Shown here piece by piece: positions 7,083-15,072 of a stretch of 64,000 nt of DNA. A program made the translations under genes and the position numbers. This DNA is from Pseudonocardia benzenivorans CB1190 (GTDB lineage: Bacteria > Actinomycetota > Actinomycetes > Mycobacteriales > Pseudonocardiaceae), in assembly GCF_000196675.2 (NCBI RefSeq), contig NC_015312.1, forward strand, positions 2,418,001-2,482,000, given 5' to 3'. Each line of letters opens with the position of its first letter. The first letter of the stretch is position 1. A model generated the notes under the pieces. It made no database searches. It was given only the letters and a program-made list of their open reading frames with translations, and had not been told where the DNA came from.

Positions 7083-8887
7083 GCAGCCCTGTGTCAAGCC
7101 GCCCGCTGGCAACGGTGCGGCTCGGGGGCGCCGCGCGCCGGGCGCACCGCTGGCTCACGACGAGCCAGTCCGGCCTGGTCGGCCTCGCGCTGCTCATCGG
7201 GGTCGGTGCGGGCCTGGGCGCGGTCGTGTTCCGCCTGCTGATCGTCGGGATCACCGAGCTGGTGACGGGCCGGGCCGACTTCAGCGACGCCGGGCGGGTC
7301 GCGAGCCTGCACCTGCCGGCGCTCGGTCCCTGGTTCCTGCTGCTGGCGCCCGTCGTGGGTGGGCTGCTGTACGGACCGCTCGTGCAGCGGTTCGCGCCCG
7401 AGGCGCGCGGCCACGGCGTCCCGGAGGTGATGGTCGCGGTCGCCCGCAACGGAGGCCGCATCCCGGCACGGGTGGCGATCGTGAAGTCGCTCGCCTCCGC
7501 GCTGTGCATCGGTACCGGGGGATCGGTCGGACGCGAGGGACCGATCGTGCAGATCGGATCGGCGCTCGGATCGTCCATCGGGCAATGGCTCCGGGTGCCC
7601 GACCACCGGCTGCGGCTCATGGTGGCGTGCGGCGCGGCAGGCGGGATCTCCGCGACGTTCGACGCACCGATCGCCGGGGTCTTCTTCGGGCTCGAGGTCA
7701 TCCTGCGGCGCTTCACCGCCGAGGCGTTCGGGATCGTGGTGATCTCGTCGGTCACGGCGAACGTGGTCGCCAGGGCCGTCGTCGGCGAGGACCACATCCT
7801 GACGTTGCCCGCCTACTCCCTCGGTTCGGCCGCCGAGTTCCCCTTCTACGCGGTGCTCGGGCTCGTCGCCGGTGCCGTCGGCTGGGGGTTCGCCCGGGTC
7901 CTCTACCGCATCGAGGACGTCTGCGACGCGGTCTGGCGCGGCCCGCAGTGGCTCCGCCCGGCGGTCGGCGGCCTCGTGCTCGGTGGGGTGCTGCTGGCGC
8001 TCCCGCAGATGTACGGCGTCGGCTACCCGGTGCTGGAGAAGGCCGTCGCCGGCGGGTACGCCGTCGGCTTCCTGCTGGTGCTACTCGTCGGCAAGGTCCT
8101 GGCGACGAGCCTGACCATCGGCATCGGCGGCTCGGGCGGGGTGTTCGCGCCGTCGCTGTTCATCGGTGGCATGGTCGGCACGGCGTTCGGCGACGTCGCC
8201 CACGTGGCCTTCCCCGGGCTCGACCTCTCGCCGGGGGCCTTCGGGCTGGTCGGGATGGCGGCGGTCTTCGCGGCGGCGAGCCACGCCCCGATCGCGGCCG
8301 TGCTGATCGTCTTCGAGCTGACGGGCGAGTACTCGATCATCCTGCCGCTCATGGCCGCGGTGGCGCTGGCGACCGGGCTCAGCCACCTGATCGCGCGCGA
8401 CAACATCTACACGCTGAAGCTGATCCGTCGCGGGATCGACATCGACGCCGAGGCCGTCGACGCCGACCGGCTGCAGCGGCTGACCGTGGCCGACGTCATG
8501 CGCCCGGCGCCCGCGCCGGTACGCGCGTCGTCCGGCCTCGACGAGGTGACGGCCCGGCTGGCCGAGAGCCGGTACGGTGCGATGCCCGTCGTCGACGACG
8601 AGGGGCGCTACCTCGGGGCCGCGCTCGCCGGGGAGACGGCGCTCGACGTGGGCGGGCAGGTCGGCGTCGCCGCACCGCGCGCGGCCGACCTCGCCCGGCG
8701 ACTGCCGGAGCTGACGCCGGGCACGTCGCTGCACGACGCCCTGCGCACCCTGACCGCACACGACGCGACGGGGCTGCCCGTCACGGCCACGCCGGGCGAA
8801 CCGCCGATCGGCTGGATCGACCACCGTGACGTCCTCACGTCGTACGGCGCGGCCGACCCGGGGGGCCGGCCGGCGGGTCCCCGGTAG
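7079..8887 (+). CDS. ClC-family chloride channel/transporter with CBS pair
   Basis: A 602-residue membrane protein. The three anion-selectivity motifs are present: GHGVP (usual GSGIP), GREGP with the gating Glu, and GGVFAPSLFIGG. The Tyr near DNIY before the cytosolic tail is kept. In the helix following DAPIAG the sequence is FFGLEVILRRF; aligned by eye to ClC-ec1, the internal proton Glu203 position is Val, so strict Cl-/H+ exchange is doubtful. Two CBS motifs occupy the last ~130 residues (VADVMRPAP onward). Translationally coupled to the MarR gene. Its 3' end overlaps the convergent WYL gene by 53 bases. Confidence 0.9.
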   Translation: MSSPVSSRPLATVRLGGAARRAHRWLTTSQSGLVGLALLIGVGAGLGAVVFRLLIVGITELVTGRADFSDAGRVASLHLPALGPWFLLLAPVVGGLLYGPLVQRFAPEARGHGVPEVMVAVARNGGRIPARVAIVKSLASALCIGTGGSVGREGPIVQIGSALGSSIGQWLRVPDHRLRLMVACGAAGGISATFDAPIAGVFFGLEVILRRFTAEAFGIVVISSVTANVVARAVVGEDHILTLPAYSLGSAAEFPFYAVLGLVAGAVGWGFARVLYRIEDVCDAVWRGPQWLRPAVGGLVLGGVLLALPQMYGVGYPVLEKAVAGGYAVGFLLVLLVGKVLATSLTIGIGGSGGVFAPSLFIGGMVGTAFGDVAHVAFPGLDLSPGAFGLVGMAAVFAAASHAPIAAVLIVFELTGEYSIILPLMAAVALATGLSHLIARDNIYTLKLIRRGIDIDAEAVDADRLQRLTVADVMRPAPAPVRASSGLDEVTARLAESRYGAMPVVDDEGRYLGAALAGETALDVGGQVGVAAPRAADLARRLPELTPGTSLHDALRTLTAHDATGLPVTATPGEPPIGWIDHRDVLTSYGAADPGGRPAGPR

Positions 8888-9875
8888 CGACGCCGGCCGG
8901 GCTCCGGGGCTCGACGTCGTCGGCAGCCCTCCGGAGCCGATCGGCGAGTGCGCGGACGTGGCCGCGCAGCGCGTCGGGCTCCTCGACGACGAAGGGGCGG
9001 TCGATCCAGGCCAGCAGCGACGGCACCCAGTCGAGTTCCTCTACCTCGAGGCGCAGCCGGAGCCAGCCGTCGTCGGCGGCGGCCTCGACCGTCGCGAGGC
9101 CGGGAGGGACTCTCCGGACGACGTGGGCGCGATCGGACCGCACGAGGACCCGGACGGTGTGCCGGCGCGGGGCGGTCGCCAGTGCCGTGAGCAGGCGGGC
9201 GTTCGGTTCGCGCGTGTCCGGGACCGGGAACGTGTCCTCGAGGAGGCGCGCGGCGCGGACGCGGTCGACGCGGAAGGTCCGGTCCTCGCCGCTGGCGGAG
9301 TCGGCGCCGGTGACGTACCAGCGTCCGGCGTGCGCGACGACCGCGTACGGGTGCAGCGTCCGTTCGCCGGCGTGTCCGTCGCCGGAGCGGTAGTCGATCG
9401 CGACCGCCCGCTGCTCCCGCGCGGCCTCGGCGACCAGCAGCAGGACATCGGTCGCGGGGACCTCACGCGGGCGACCGGCACCCGGAGGCCCGGCACCCTC
9501 GACGAGGGTGTCGAGGCCGGCCCCGAGTCGTCGCGGCAGGACCCGCCGGATCTTCGCGGCGGCGCTGTGGGCGGCTGCGGCCGAGGACGGGACGAGGCCG
9601 GCACGATCCGCGGCGACCATTCCCACGAGGACGGCGACGGCCTCCTCGTCGGTGAGCATCAGCGGGGGCATCCGGTACCCGCGCGCGAGCCGGAACCCGC
9701 CGTGGCGGCCGCGTTCGGACCGCACCGGGACGTCGAGCTCGACGAGGTGCGCGACGTAGCGGCGCACGGTGCGCTCGTCGACACCGATCGCGGCGGCCAG
9801 CTCGGCGGCCGTGCGGGTCCCACCGGCCTGCAGGATCGCGAGCAGGGCGAGGACGCGGCTGGTCGGGCGGGTCAC
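8835..9875 (-). CDS. DeoR-type HTH / WYL-domain transcriptional regulator
   Basis: 346 residues from GTG 9875 (chosen because the helix-turn-helix begins about six residues later; in-frame codons further upstream have no good start). The N-terminal HTH reads TAAELAAAIGVDERTVRRYVAHL, followed by a GGFRL wing. The WYL region (RAVAIDYRSGDG, HPYAVVAHAGRWYVTG) is in the middle, and a WCX-like C-terminal region follows. This family commonly represses or activates a divergent neighbour; the divergent gene here is the VOC protein at 9981. Convergent overlap with the ClC gene. Confidence 0.88.
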   Translation of the reverse strand: MTRPTSRVLALLAILQAGGTRTAAELAAAIGVDERTVRRYVAHLVELDVPVRSERGRHGGFRLARGYRMPPLMLTDEEAVAVLVGMVAADRAGLVPSSAAAAHSAAAKIRRVLPRRLGAGLDTLVEGAGPPGAGRPREVPATDVLLLVAEAAREQRAVAIDYRSGDGHAGERTLHPYAVVAHAGRWYVTGADSASGEDRTFRVDRVRAARLLEDTFPVPDTREPNARLLTALATAPRRHTVRVLVRSDRAHVVRRVPPGLATVEAAADDGWLRLRLEVEELDWVPSLLAWIDRPFVVEEPDALRGHVRALADRLRRAADDVEPRSPAGVATGDPPAGPPGRPRRTT

Positions 9876-9980
9876 GGTGACGACAATGCCAGCAATATCG
9901 GGCGGACCCTGTCCGGTATCGGTCCTAGCGTCGGTGCCGCGGCCGGAGCGGTCGCGTCGACCGACCACGAGGAGCCCGTC

Positions 9981-10397
9981 ATGAAGTTCGTCTCGGCCCG
10001 CATCATCACCGCCGACGTGCCGCGGCTGGTGGCCTTCTACGAGCGGGTCACCGGCACAGCGGCCGTGTGGGGCAACGAGTTGTTCGCCGAGCTGCCCACG
10101 GTGGGAGGCACGCTCGCCATCGGCAGCGACCGCACCGTGGCGCTGTTCGGCGAGGGCAGCGCGGAGGCGGCCGCCAACCGCACCGTGATCGTCGAGTTCC
10201 TCGTCGACGACGTCGACGCCGACTTCGCCCGGTTGCGCGACCTCCTGGGCGACGAGCAGCCAGAGGTCGTCACCCCGCCCACCGACATGCCCTGGGGCAA
10301 CCGTGCATTGCTGTTCCGCGATCCCGACGGCAACCTGGTCAACCTGTTCACGCCGGTCACGGCCACGGCGCGCGCCAAGTTCGGTGTCCGACCGTGA
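9981..10397 (+). CDS. VOC-superfamily (glyoxalase-fold) protein
   Basis: A 138-residue single-module vicinal-oxygen-chelate protein: beta-strand start FVSARIITADVPRLVAFYERVTG, and a C-terminal FRDPDGNLVNLFTPV motif. The DPDGN turn is classic for the glyoxalase/bleomycin-resistance fold. GGAG 8 bases before the ATG supports the start. Divergently transcribed from the WYL regulator, forming a regulator-target pair with a 105-base shared promoter region. Enzymatic reaction unknown. Confidence 0.85.
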   Translation: MKFVSARIITADVPRLVAFYERVTGTAAVWGNELFAELPTVGGTLAIGSDRTVALFGEGSAEAAANRTVIVEFLVDDVDADFARLRDLLGDEQPEVVTPPTDMPWGNRALLFRDPDGNLVNLFTPVTATARAKFGVRP

Positions 10398-10405
10398 CCG
10401 GTCAC
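10394..10405. other. Palindrome carrying both convergent stop codons
   Basis: The 12-bp perfect palindrome GTGACCGGTCAC contains the TGA of the VOC gene (10395-10397) and, on the other strand, the TGA of the GNAT gene (10402-10404). It leaves only four bases between the two reading frames. Confidence 0.5.
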
Positions 10406-11763
10406 AGGTCGAGATCGAGCCACACCCGGTCGCGCAGGACGATCCCGTCGATCACGATCTCCTCCGGGTAGCCGGTGGCGGGCACGAACGCCTCGCGGTC
10501 GACTGCTCGCATCCGGAACCCGACGCGCTGGTAGAAGCGCAGGTTCCCGATGTCGGCCGCCGCGGTGGCGACGATCATCCGGCGCGCGCCCCTGGTGCCG
10601 GCCAGCGCGACGGCAGCCCGCACGAGCCGACGGCCGATCCCGTTGCCCTGCAACGACTCGTCGACGGCCATGTTCTTCAGCTCGACCTCGTCGGGACGCC
10701 CGGTCGCGACGAGCTGCAGGTGCCCGGCGAGCTTCTCGCCGATCCGGGCGACGAGCACGTCGCCGTCGTCGAGATAGGCGTCGAGCTGCGTCGCCGAGTC
10801 CTCGGCGAGCTCGAAGAGCGGGCGCAGCTGCTCACGTGGTCCCGAGTGCAGCGCGATGGTGACGTCGTGGCCACGGTCGCTCCTCGATGCGGCCGGCGAG
10901 GCGTGGCCGCGCGGCCGTCCGACGAGCGTCGCGCGCGTGTAGAGAAGGTCGAAGCCGCGCCGCTGGGCGTTCTGCTGGGACTTCGAGCCCGGCTGGGTGA
11001 CGATCACCGCGACGTCGCAGCCGGCCGCGCGGGCGTCGACGAGACGGGCGATGAGCAGTGCCGTCTGGATGCCGTGCCGACGGTGCGCCACCGCGGTGGC
11101 GGCACCGGCGAACTGGGCGATGCCGCCGGTGACCCGGAACTCGGCGCCGCCGGCGAGTACGCCGTCGCGGTATGCGGAGTAGCGGACGAGTCCGGCGGCG
11201 GCGGAGTCCCGCTCGGCGTCCTCCAGGGCCTGCCGGGGGAACTCGTCGTGCCAGGGCAGACCCTCGGCGTCCTGGTGGAGCGACGCCTCGGTGACGACGG
11301 CTATCCACGCGTCGAGCTCCGCCTCCGGGCTGATCCGGACCTCCACACCCCGCGGGGCGGGTATGTCCGAGTCGGTGGCGTGGTCGCCGTCGAGGGCGCG
11401 GCCGAGCACGTTCTCGTAACCCTCGAGCCGGTAGCCGCGGGCGGTGAGCACCGCGGGCAGCTCGGGGTCGCCGAGGTGGGAGAGCTCGATCTGGACGGGC
11501 GCGTCGTGCGCGGCGTAGGCGTCCTCGAGTTCGTCGAGCTCGGCCTCCGTGGGGACCCCGCCGAACCCGAGCCCGACGACCTTCGTGTACGGCGAGCCGG
11601 CACCCGCGAACGTCGCCGCACCGCCGGCGAGCGGCAGGACGAAACCGGGCGTGCCGGTGCGGGCCAGGGCGGCTCGGCTCGTCGCCACGATGAGCTCGGT
11701 CTCGGCGGCTTCGATGCGCGCCGCCAGCGCCGTGTCGCAGAAGAGAGGGGACCGGTCCGTCAT
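10402..11763 (-). CDS. Tandem GNAT-family N-acetyltransferase
   Basis: 453 residues from ATG 11763. Two GNAT modules can be seen. The first has the acetyl-CoA loop AVAHRRHGIQTALL, the second MAVDESLQGNGIGRRL followed by NLRFYQRVGFR. The protein therefore resembles the mycothiol-synthase/tandem-GNAT architecture, but the substrate is not evident. It is a monocistronic gene convergent with the VOC gene. About 220 bases upstream (11764-11981) show no gene. Confidence 0.82.
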   Translation of the reverse strand: MTDRSPLFCDTALAARIEAAETELIVATSRAALARTGTPGFVLPLAGGAATFAGAGSPYTKVVGLGFGGVPTEAELDELEDAYAAHDAPVQIELSHLGDPELPAVLTARGYRLEGYENVLGRALDGDHATDSDIPAPRGVEVRISPEAELDAWIAVVTEASLHQDAEGLPWHDEFPRQALEDAERDSAAAGLVRYSAYRDGVLAGGAEFRVTGGIAQFAGAATAVAHRRHGIQTALLIARLVDARAAGCDVAVIVTQPGSKSQQNAQRRGFDLLYTRATLVGRPRGHASPAASRSDRGHDVTIALHSGPREQLRPLFELAEDSATQLDAYLDDGDVLVARIGEKLAGHLQLVATGRPDEVELKNMAVDESLQGNGIGRRLVRAAVALAGTRGARRMIVATAAADIGNLRFYQRVGFRMRAVDREAFVPATGYPEEIVIDGIVLRDRVWLDLDL

Positions 11764-11981
11764 CGCTCGTGTCCAGGGTGTGGGTTCGACGCTGTACCGC
11801 CGTCCGACGCTACGGACGGCAGACCCGAACCGCACCCGAGTTCCGGCCGCCGTTCGCGGCCCGTAAGAGCTCGGGCGGCGATCACCTTTGCGCGCCGCCC
11901 GGAGGACGCTCGGGGACCGACCGACCGACCGACCCGGACGCCGGGGCTCGGGCGCGTCCGCCTGCCGTGTGAGAGGGGCGA

Positions 11982-13085
11982 TCAGCGGCCGGCGGAGCGC
12001 CGAGCCGCCGGTTCCTCGCCGGCCCACGCCGCCCGCAGCAGGCCGAGCACCGCGGGCCGGTCGATCGGTCGGGGATTCGGGTAGGGCGTGGCGACGACGA
12101 GATCGGCCGCCTCGTCGAGATCGGCCTCCCGCATCCCGAGCCCGCGCAGCGAGCGGGGTGCCCCGGAGTCCACCACCAGCGCGAACACACCGGTGGCCGC
12201 GTCGGGGACGCCGAGGGCCGCCGCGACCGCGTCCATCGCCGCCGCGGCGGCCGGCGCGTTGTAGGCGATGACGTGCGCGAGCACGACCGTGTGCGTGGCG
12301 GCGTGGGGCAGCCCGAACGAACCGCCCAGCACATGGCAGAGCTTGTGGTGCAGCCCCATCCCGACCGACCCGAGGCAGGTCCCGGCCAGCCAGGCCCCGC
12401 GCAGCAGGTCGGCGCGGACGCCCAGGTCCGCCGGCGCGCCCGGCACCCGCCGGATGCCCCGCCCGAGGTGCGTGATCGCATCCGTCGCCCAGCCGTCGAC
12501 GACCGGGTTGGCCTGCGGCGAGTACAGCGCCTCGACAGCGTGGGCGAGGGCGTTGACCCCGCTCGTGACCGCCATCGGCACCGGGAGGCGTCGGGAGAGC
12601 TCCACGTCGTAGATGACCGTCTCGGGAAGGACGGCGAGGTCGGAGCGGGTCTGTTTGCGTCCGTCGACGGTCTCGCCGAGGACCGGGGTCACCTCGGACC
12701 CGGCGTATGTGGTCGGCAGGATGATCTGATCGACCCCGGTACGCACGGCCAGTGCCTTGGCCAGGCCCGTCGTCGACCCGCCGCCGACCGCGACGACGAC
12801 GTCGGCCCGGGTCTCCTCGAGGATCGCCATCGCCTTCTCGGTGACGTCGACGGGGGTGTGCATGGCGGCGCCGTCGAAGCGGCCCACGCAGAGGGGCCCG
12901 AGCTCCGCGGCCACCCGGTCGCCGAGCTCGGCGATCTCGCCGCTCGCCAGGAGCAGGACCCGGGACCGGCCGAGCCGGCCGACCTCGCCGGCGACGCGGG
13001 CGGCCGTACCGACGCCGAACAGGACCCGGTAGGGCAGCGCGGTGAACTCGAAGGAGGGGACGGCCGCCGCGCCGCTCGCGGTCAC
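11982..13085 (-). CDS. Maleylacetate reductase (iron-containing ADH family)
   Basis: A 367-residue protein from GTG 13085. Family motifs are GGGSTTGLAKA (101-111), LPTTYAGSEVTP (123-134) and GLHHKLCHVLGGSFGLPHAATH (about 240-261), diagnostic of maleylacetate reductases. The enzyme reduces maleylacetate to 3-oxoadipate with NAD(P)H, the step after ring cleavage of hydroxyquinol. It therefore links to the intradiol dioxygenase at 21754. The start overlaps the ancestral stop of the tautomerase gene (GTGA), so translation was probably coupled to it before the amber codon arose. Confidence 0.9.
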   Translation of the reverse strand: MTASGAAAVPSFEFTALPYRVLFGVGTAARVAGEVGRLGRSRVLLLASGEIAELGDRVAAELGPLCVGRFDGAAMHTPVDVTEKAMAILEETRADVVVAVGGGSTTGLAKALAVRTGVDQIILPTTYAGSEVTPVLGETVDGRKQTRSDLAVLPETVIYDVELSRRLPVPMAVTSGVNALAHAVEALYSPQANPVVDGWATDAITHLGRGIRRVPGAPADLGVRADLLRGAWLAGTCLGSVGMGLHHKLCHVLGGSFGLPHAATHTVVLAHVIAYNAPAAAAAMDAVAAALGVPDAATGVFALVVDSGAPRSLRGLGMREADLDEAADLVVATPYPNPRPIDRPAVLGLLRAAWAGEEPAARRSAGR

Positions 13086-13285
13086 CGGGCCGCCCGTGCC
13101 CGGGCGTCGGCGAGGATCGTCCCGCCCACGTTGACCTCCGTCGCGGGGACCTCGACGATCTACACCCGGAACGCGGCCTCCGGTGTGCCCGTGACCTCCG
13201 ACGCCACCCGCGAGACGCTGGTCAGCAGCTCCCGCTTGCACGCCTCGTCGTGCCCCTCGCCGATCGTGATCTGGATGAACGGCAT
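13082..13285 (-). pseudogene. 4-oxalocrotonate tautomerase-family gene with in-frame amber codon
   Basis: Reading from ATG 13285, the protein starts [11 protein letters not shown] with the catalytic Pro1 after Met removal. It runs 41 residues to a TAG at 13162-13160. The same frame continues downstream for 25 codons with recognisable family sequence (IVEVPATEVNVGG, the usual EVP...WGVGG region) and ends at TGA 13084-13082, overlapping the maleylacetate reductase start. Total 67 codons is the normal family length. One base change (for example TAC to TAG) explains the stop. Either a recent pseudogene, a readthrough site or a sequencing error. ATGA overlap with the SDR gene upstream. Confidence 0.75.
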
Positions 13286-14079
13286 CAGGCCACCGGCTTC
13301 GTCAGGCCGCCGTCGACGCGCAGGACCTGCCCGGTGATGTAGGAGGCCCGGTCCGACACCAGGAACCCGACGGCCGCCGCGATCTCCTCCGGACGTGCCC
13401 AGCGCCCGAGCGCGATGCCCAGCGCCGCCACCATCGCGGCGCGGACCTCGTCCGGCGACCGGCCCTGCTGCTCGGCCATCGCGTCGTGACGGGCCAGCCA
13501 GCCTTCGGTCGCCGTCATGCCGGGGGATACCGCGTTGACCCGGACCTGGCGCGGGGCGGCCTCGGCGGCGAGGAAGCCGGTCAGCGCGACGACGGCCGCA
13601 TTGGTCATGCCGGTGACCGCCGCACCCGGGATCGGGGTGTGCGCGGTCGCTCCGGCGACGTTGACGATCGCGCCGGTTCCGCCGTCCTCGATCACGGGCA
13701 GCGCGGCCTTGGCGACGCGCGCGAAGCCTCGGAGCTTCACGTCGAGTGCCGAGCCGAGGACCTGGTCCTCGACGTCGACGATCGGCGTCGACGCCAGCTG
13801 CGGCCCGGCACAGTTGACGACGATGTCGAGCCGCCCCCGCCACCGGTGCGCGGCCTGGACGGCCTCGACGACGGACTGCTCGTCGGTGACGTCACCCGCG
13901 ACCGCGAGCGACGCGCCGGGGACGCGCGTGGCGGCCTCCTTCACCGATGCGTCGTCGCGGGCCAGGAGGACGACGCCGGCGCCCTGTTCGCCCAGCGCCC
14001 GGGCCACGGCGAGGCCGATGCCGCGGCTCGCGCCGGTGACGAGCGCGGTTCGTCCGGTCAGGTCAGCGCCGGTACTCAT
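13285..14079 (-). CDS. SDR-family protein lacking the Tyr/Lys catalytic pair
   Basis: 264 residues from ATG 14079 (GGAGA six bases upstream, better than GTG 14094). The Rossmann motif TGASRGIG and VVNCAG are intact, as is the PG....T loop and the C-terminal [11 protein letters not shown] typical of classical SDRs. At the active site the expected Y-x-x-x-K before AAV reads T-G-M-T-N, and the Ser strand reads NVAGATA. The protein should bind NAD(P) but ordinary SDR catalysis is doubtful. First gene of the SDR-tautomerase-maleylacetate reductase unit. Confidence 0.82.
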   Translation of the reverse strand: MSTGADLTGRTALVTGASRGIGLAVARALGEQGAGVVLLARDDASVKEAATRVPGASLAVAGDVTDEQSVVEAVQAAHRWRGRLDIVVNCAGPQLASTPIVDVEDQVLGSALDVKLRGFARVAKAALPVIEDGGTGAIVNVAGATAHTPIPGAAVTGMTNAAVVALTGFLAAEAAPRQVRVNAVSPGMTATEGWLARHDAMAEQQGRSPDEVRAAMVAALGIALGRWARPEEIAAAVGFLVSDRASYITGQVLRVDGGLTKPVA

Positions 14080-14233
14080 GTGTTCTCCGATCACTTGGCG
14101 GTCCGTGCCGCGTTCCGTGCGGCCACTCCATCCGCCGCGGACGGCCGGGGCAACGCCGACTAACAGGCGGGGTCACGGCGCGGGGGCGACCGCCCAGGTG
14201 GGCTTCGCCGCTGTTCACGACCGGCCCGCGAGG

Positions 14234-14974
14234 ATGCGGAACGTGCTGCACCAGCCCACCGTCGAGGTCACCGACGACGCGTCGGTCCGTCGCCGACCGC
14301 GCGCCGTCGCCATCGGCGTGTTCGACGGTGTCCACATCGGACATGCGCAGGTGATCGCGGGATGCGACACCGTGCTGACCTTCGACCCGCATCCGTTGCA
14401 GGTCCTGCGGCCCGACGACGTGCCCGCGCTGCTCACGACGGTGCCGACGAAGGTGGCGAGGCTCGCGGCGCTCGGAGTCCGCGAGGTGGTCGTCCTGCGG
14501 TTCGACGCGCGGTGGGCAGCAGTGGCGGCGCCGTCGTTCGTCGACGATCTCCTCGTCGGGAGGCTCGGTGCCCACACCGTGTCGGTCGGTGCGAACTTCC
14601 GCTTCGGTGCCGGCGGCGAGGGGAGCGGGCACGTCCTGCGACGGGACGGTCGGTTCCGGACGCGCGTCACGCCGCTGGTGAGATCGGCGGCGGGCGTGGT
14701 CTCGTCCAGCCGGATCCGGGCGTCGCTGTCGTCGGGCGACATCGGCGCGGTGACCCGGTTGCTCGGGCGACCGCATGCGCTCACCGGCCGGGGCGCCCCC
14801 GGTCGCTCGGTGGTCGTCGACACCGGGCTCGCGGTACCGCCGGCGGGCCGCTACCGGGTACTGGTGAACGACGTCCCGACGCACGCGGTGGTCGACGACC
14901 GCGGCCGGATCACCGTCGACGAGCAGCTGCGCGGGCGCGTCGAGCTGGTGCTCCGCTGCCGGGTGGACCGTTAG
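14234..14974 (+). CDS. FAD-synthetase-like nucleotidyltransferase without a riboflavin-kinase domain
   Basis: 246 residues. The N-terminal ~180 residues match the FMN adenylyltransferase half of RibF: GVFDGVHIGHAQV with HxGH at 34-37, FDPHPLQVL, ANFRFGAGGEGSG and SSSRIRASL, then LLGRPHALTG. Normally the riboflavin-kinase barrel follows with a PTANL motif; here only ~60 divergent residues remain, without that motif. So it may adenylate FMN but not phosphorylate riboflavin. Its place between flavoenzyme genes suggests local FAD supply. GTG 14243 with GAGGA nine bases upstream is an alternative start. Confidence 0.75.
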   Translation: MRNVLHQPTVEVTDDASVRRRPRAVAIGVFDGVHIGHAQVIAGCDTVLTFDPHPLQVLRPDDVPALLTTVPTKVARLAALGVREVVVLRFDARWAAVAAPSFVDDLLVGRLGAHTVSVGANFRFGAGGEGSGHVLRRDGRFRTRVTPLVRSAAGVVSSSRIRASLSSGDIGAVTRLLGRPHALTGRGAPGRSVVVDTGLAVPPAGRYRVLVNDVPTHAVVDDRGRITVDEQLRGRVELVLRCRVDR

Positions 14975-15072
14975 CCAGGGCGAAATCGAGGGTTGCACCG
15001 GCCCGTGCCCACCGCCGAAGCTGTGGACCGGCTCCGCGCTGAGGCGGCGCCACCACAGGGGGTGCGGGTCCG

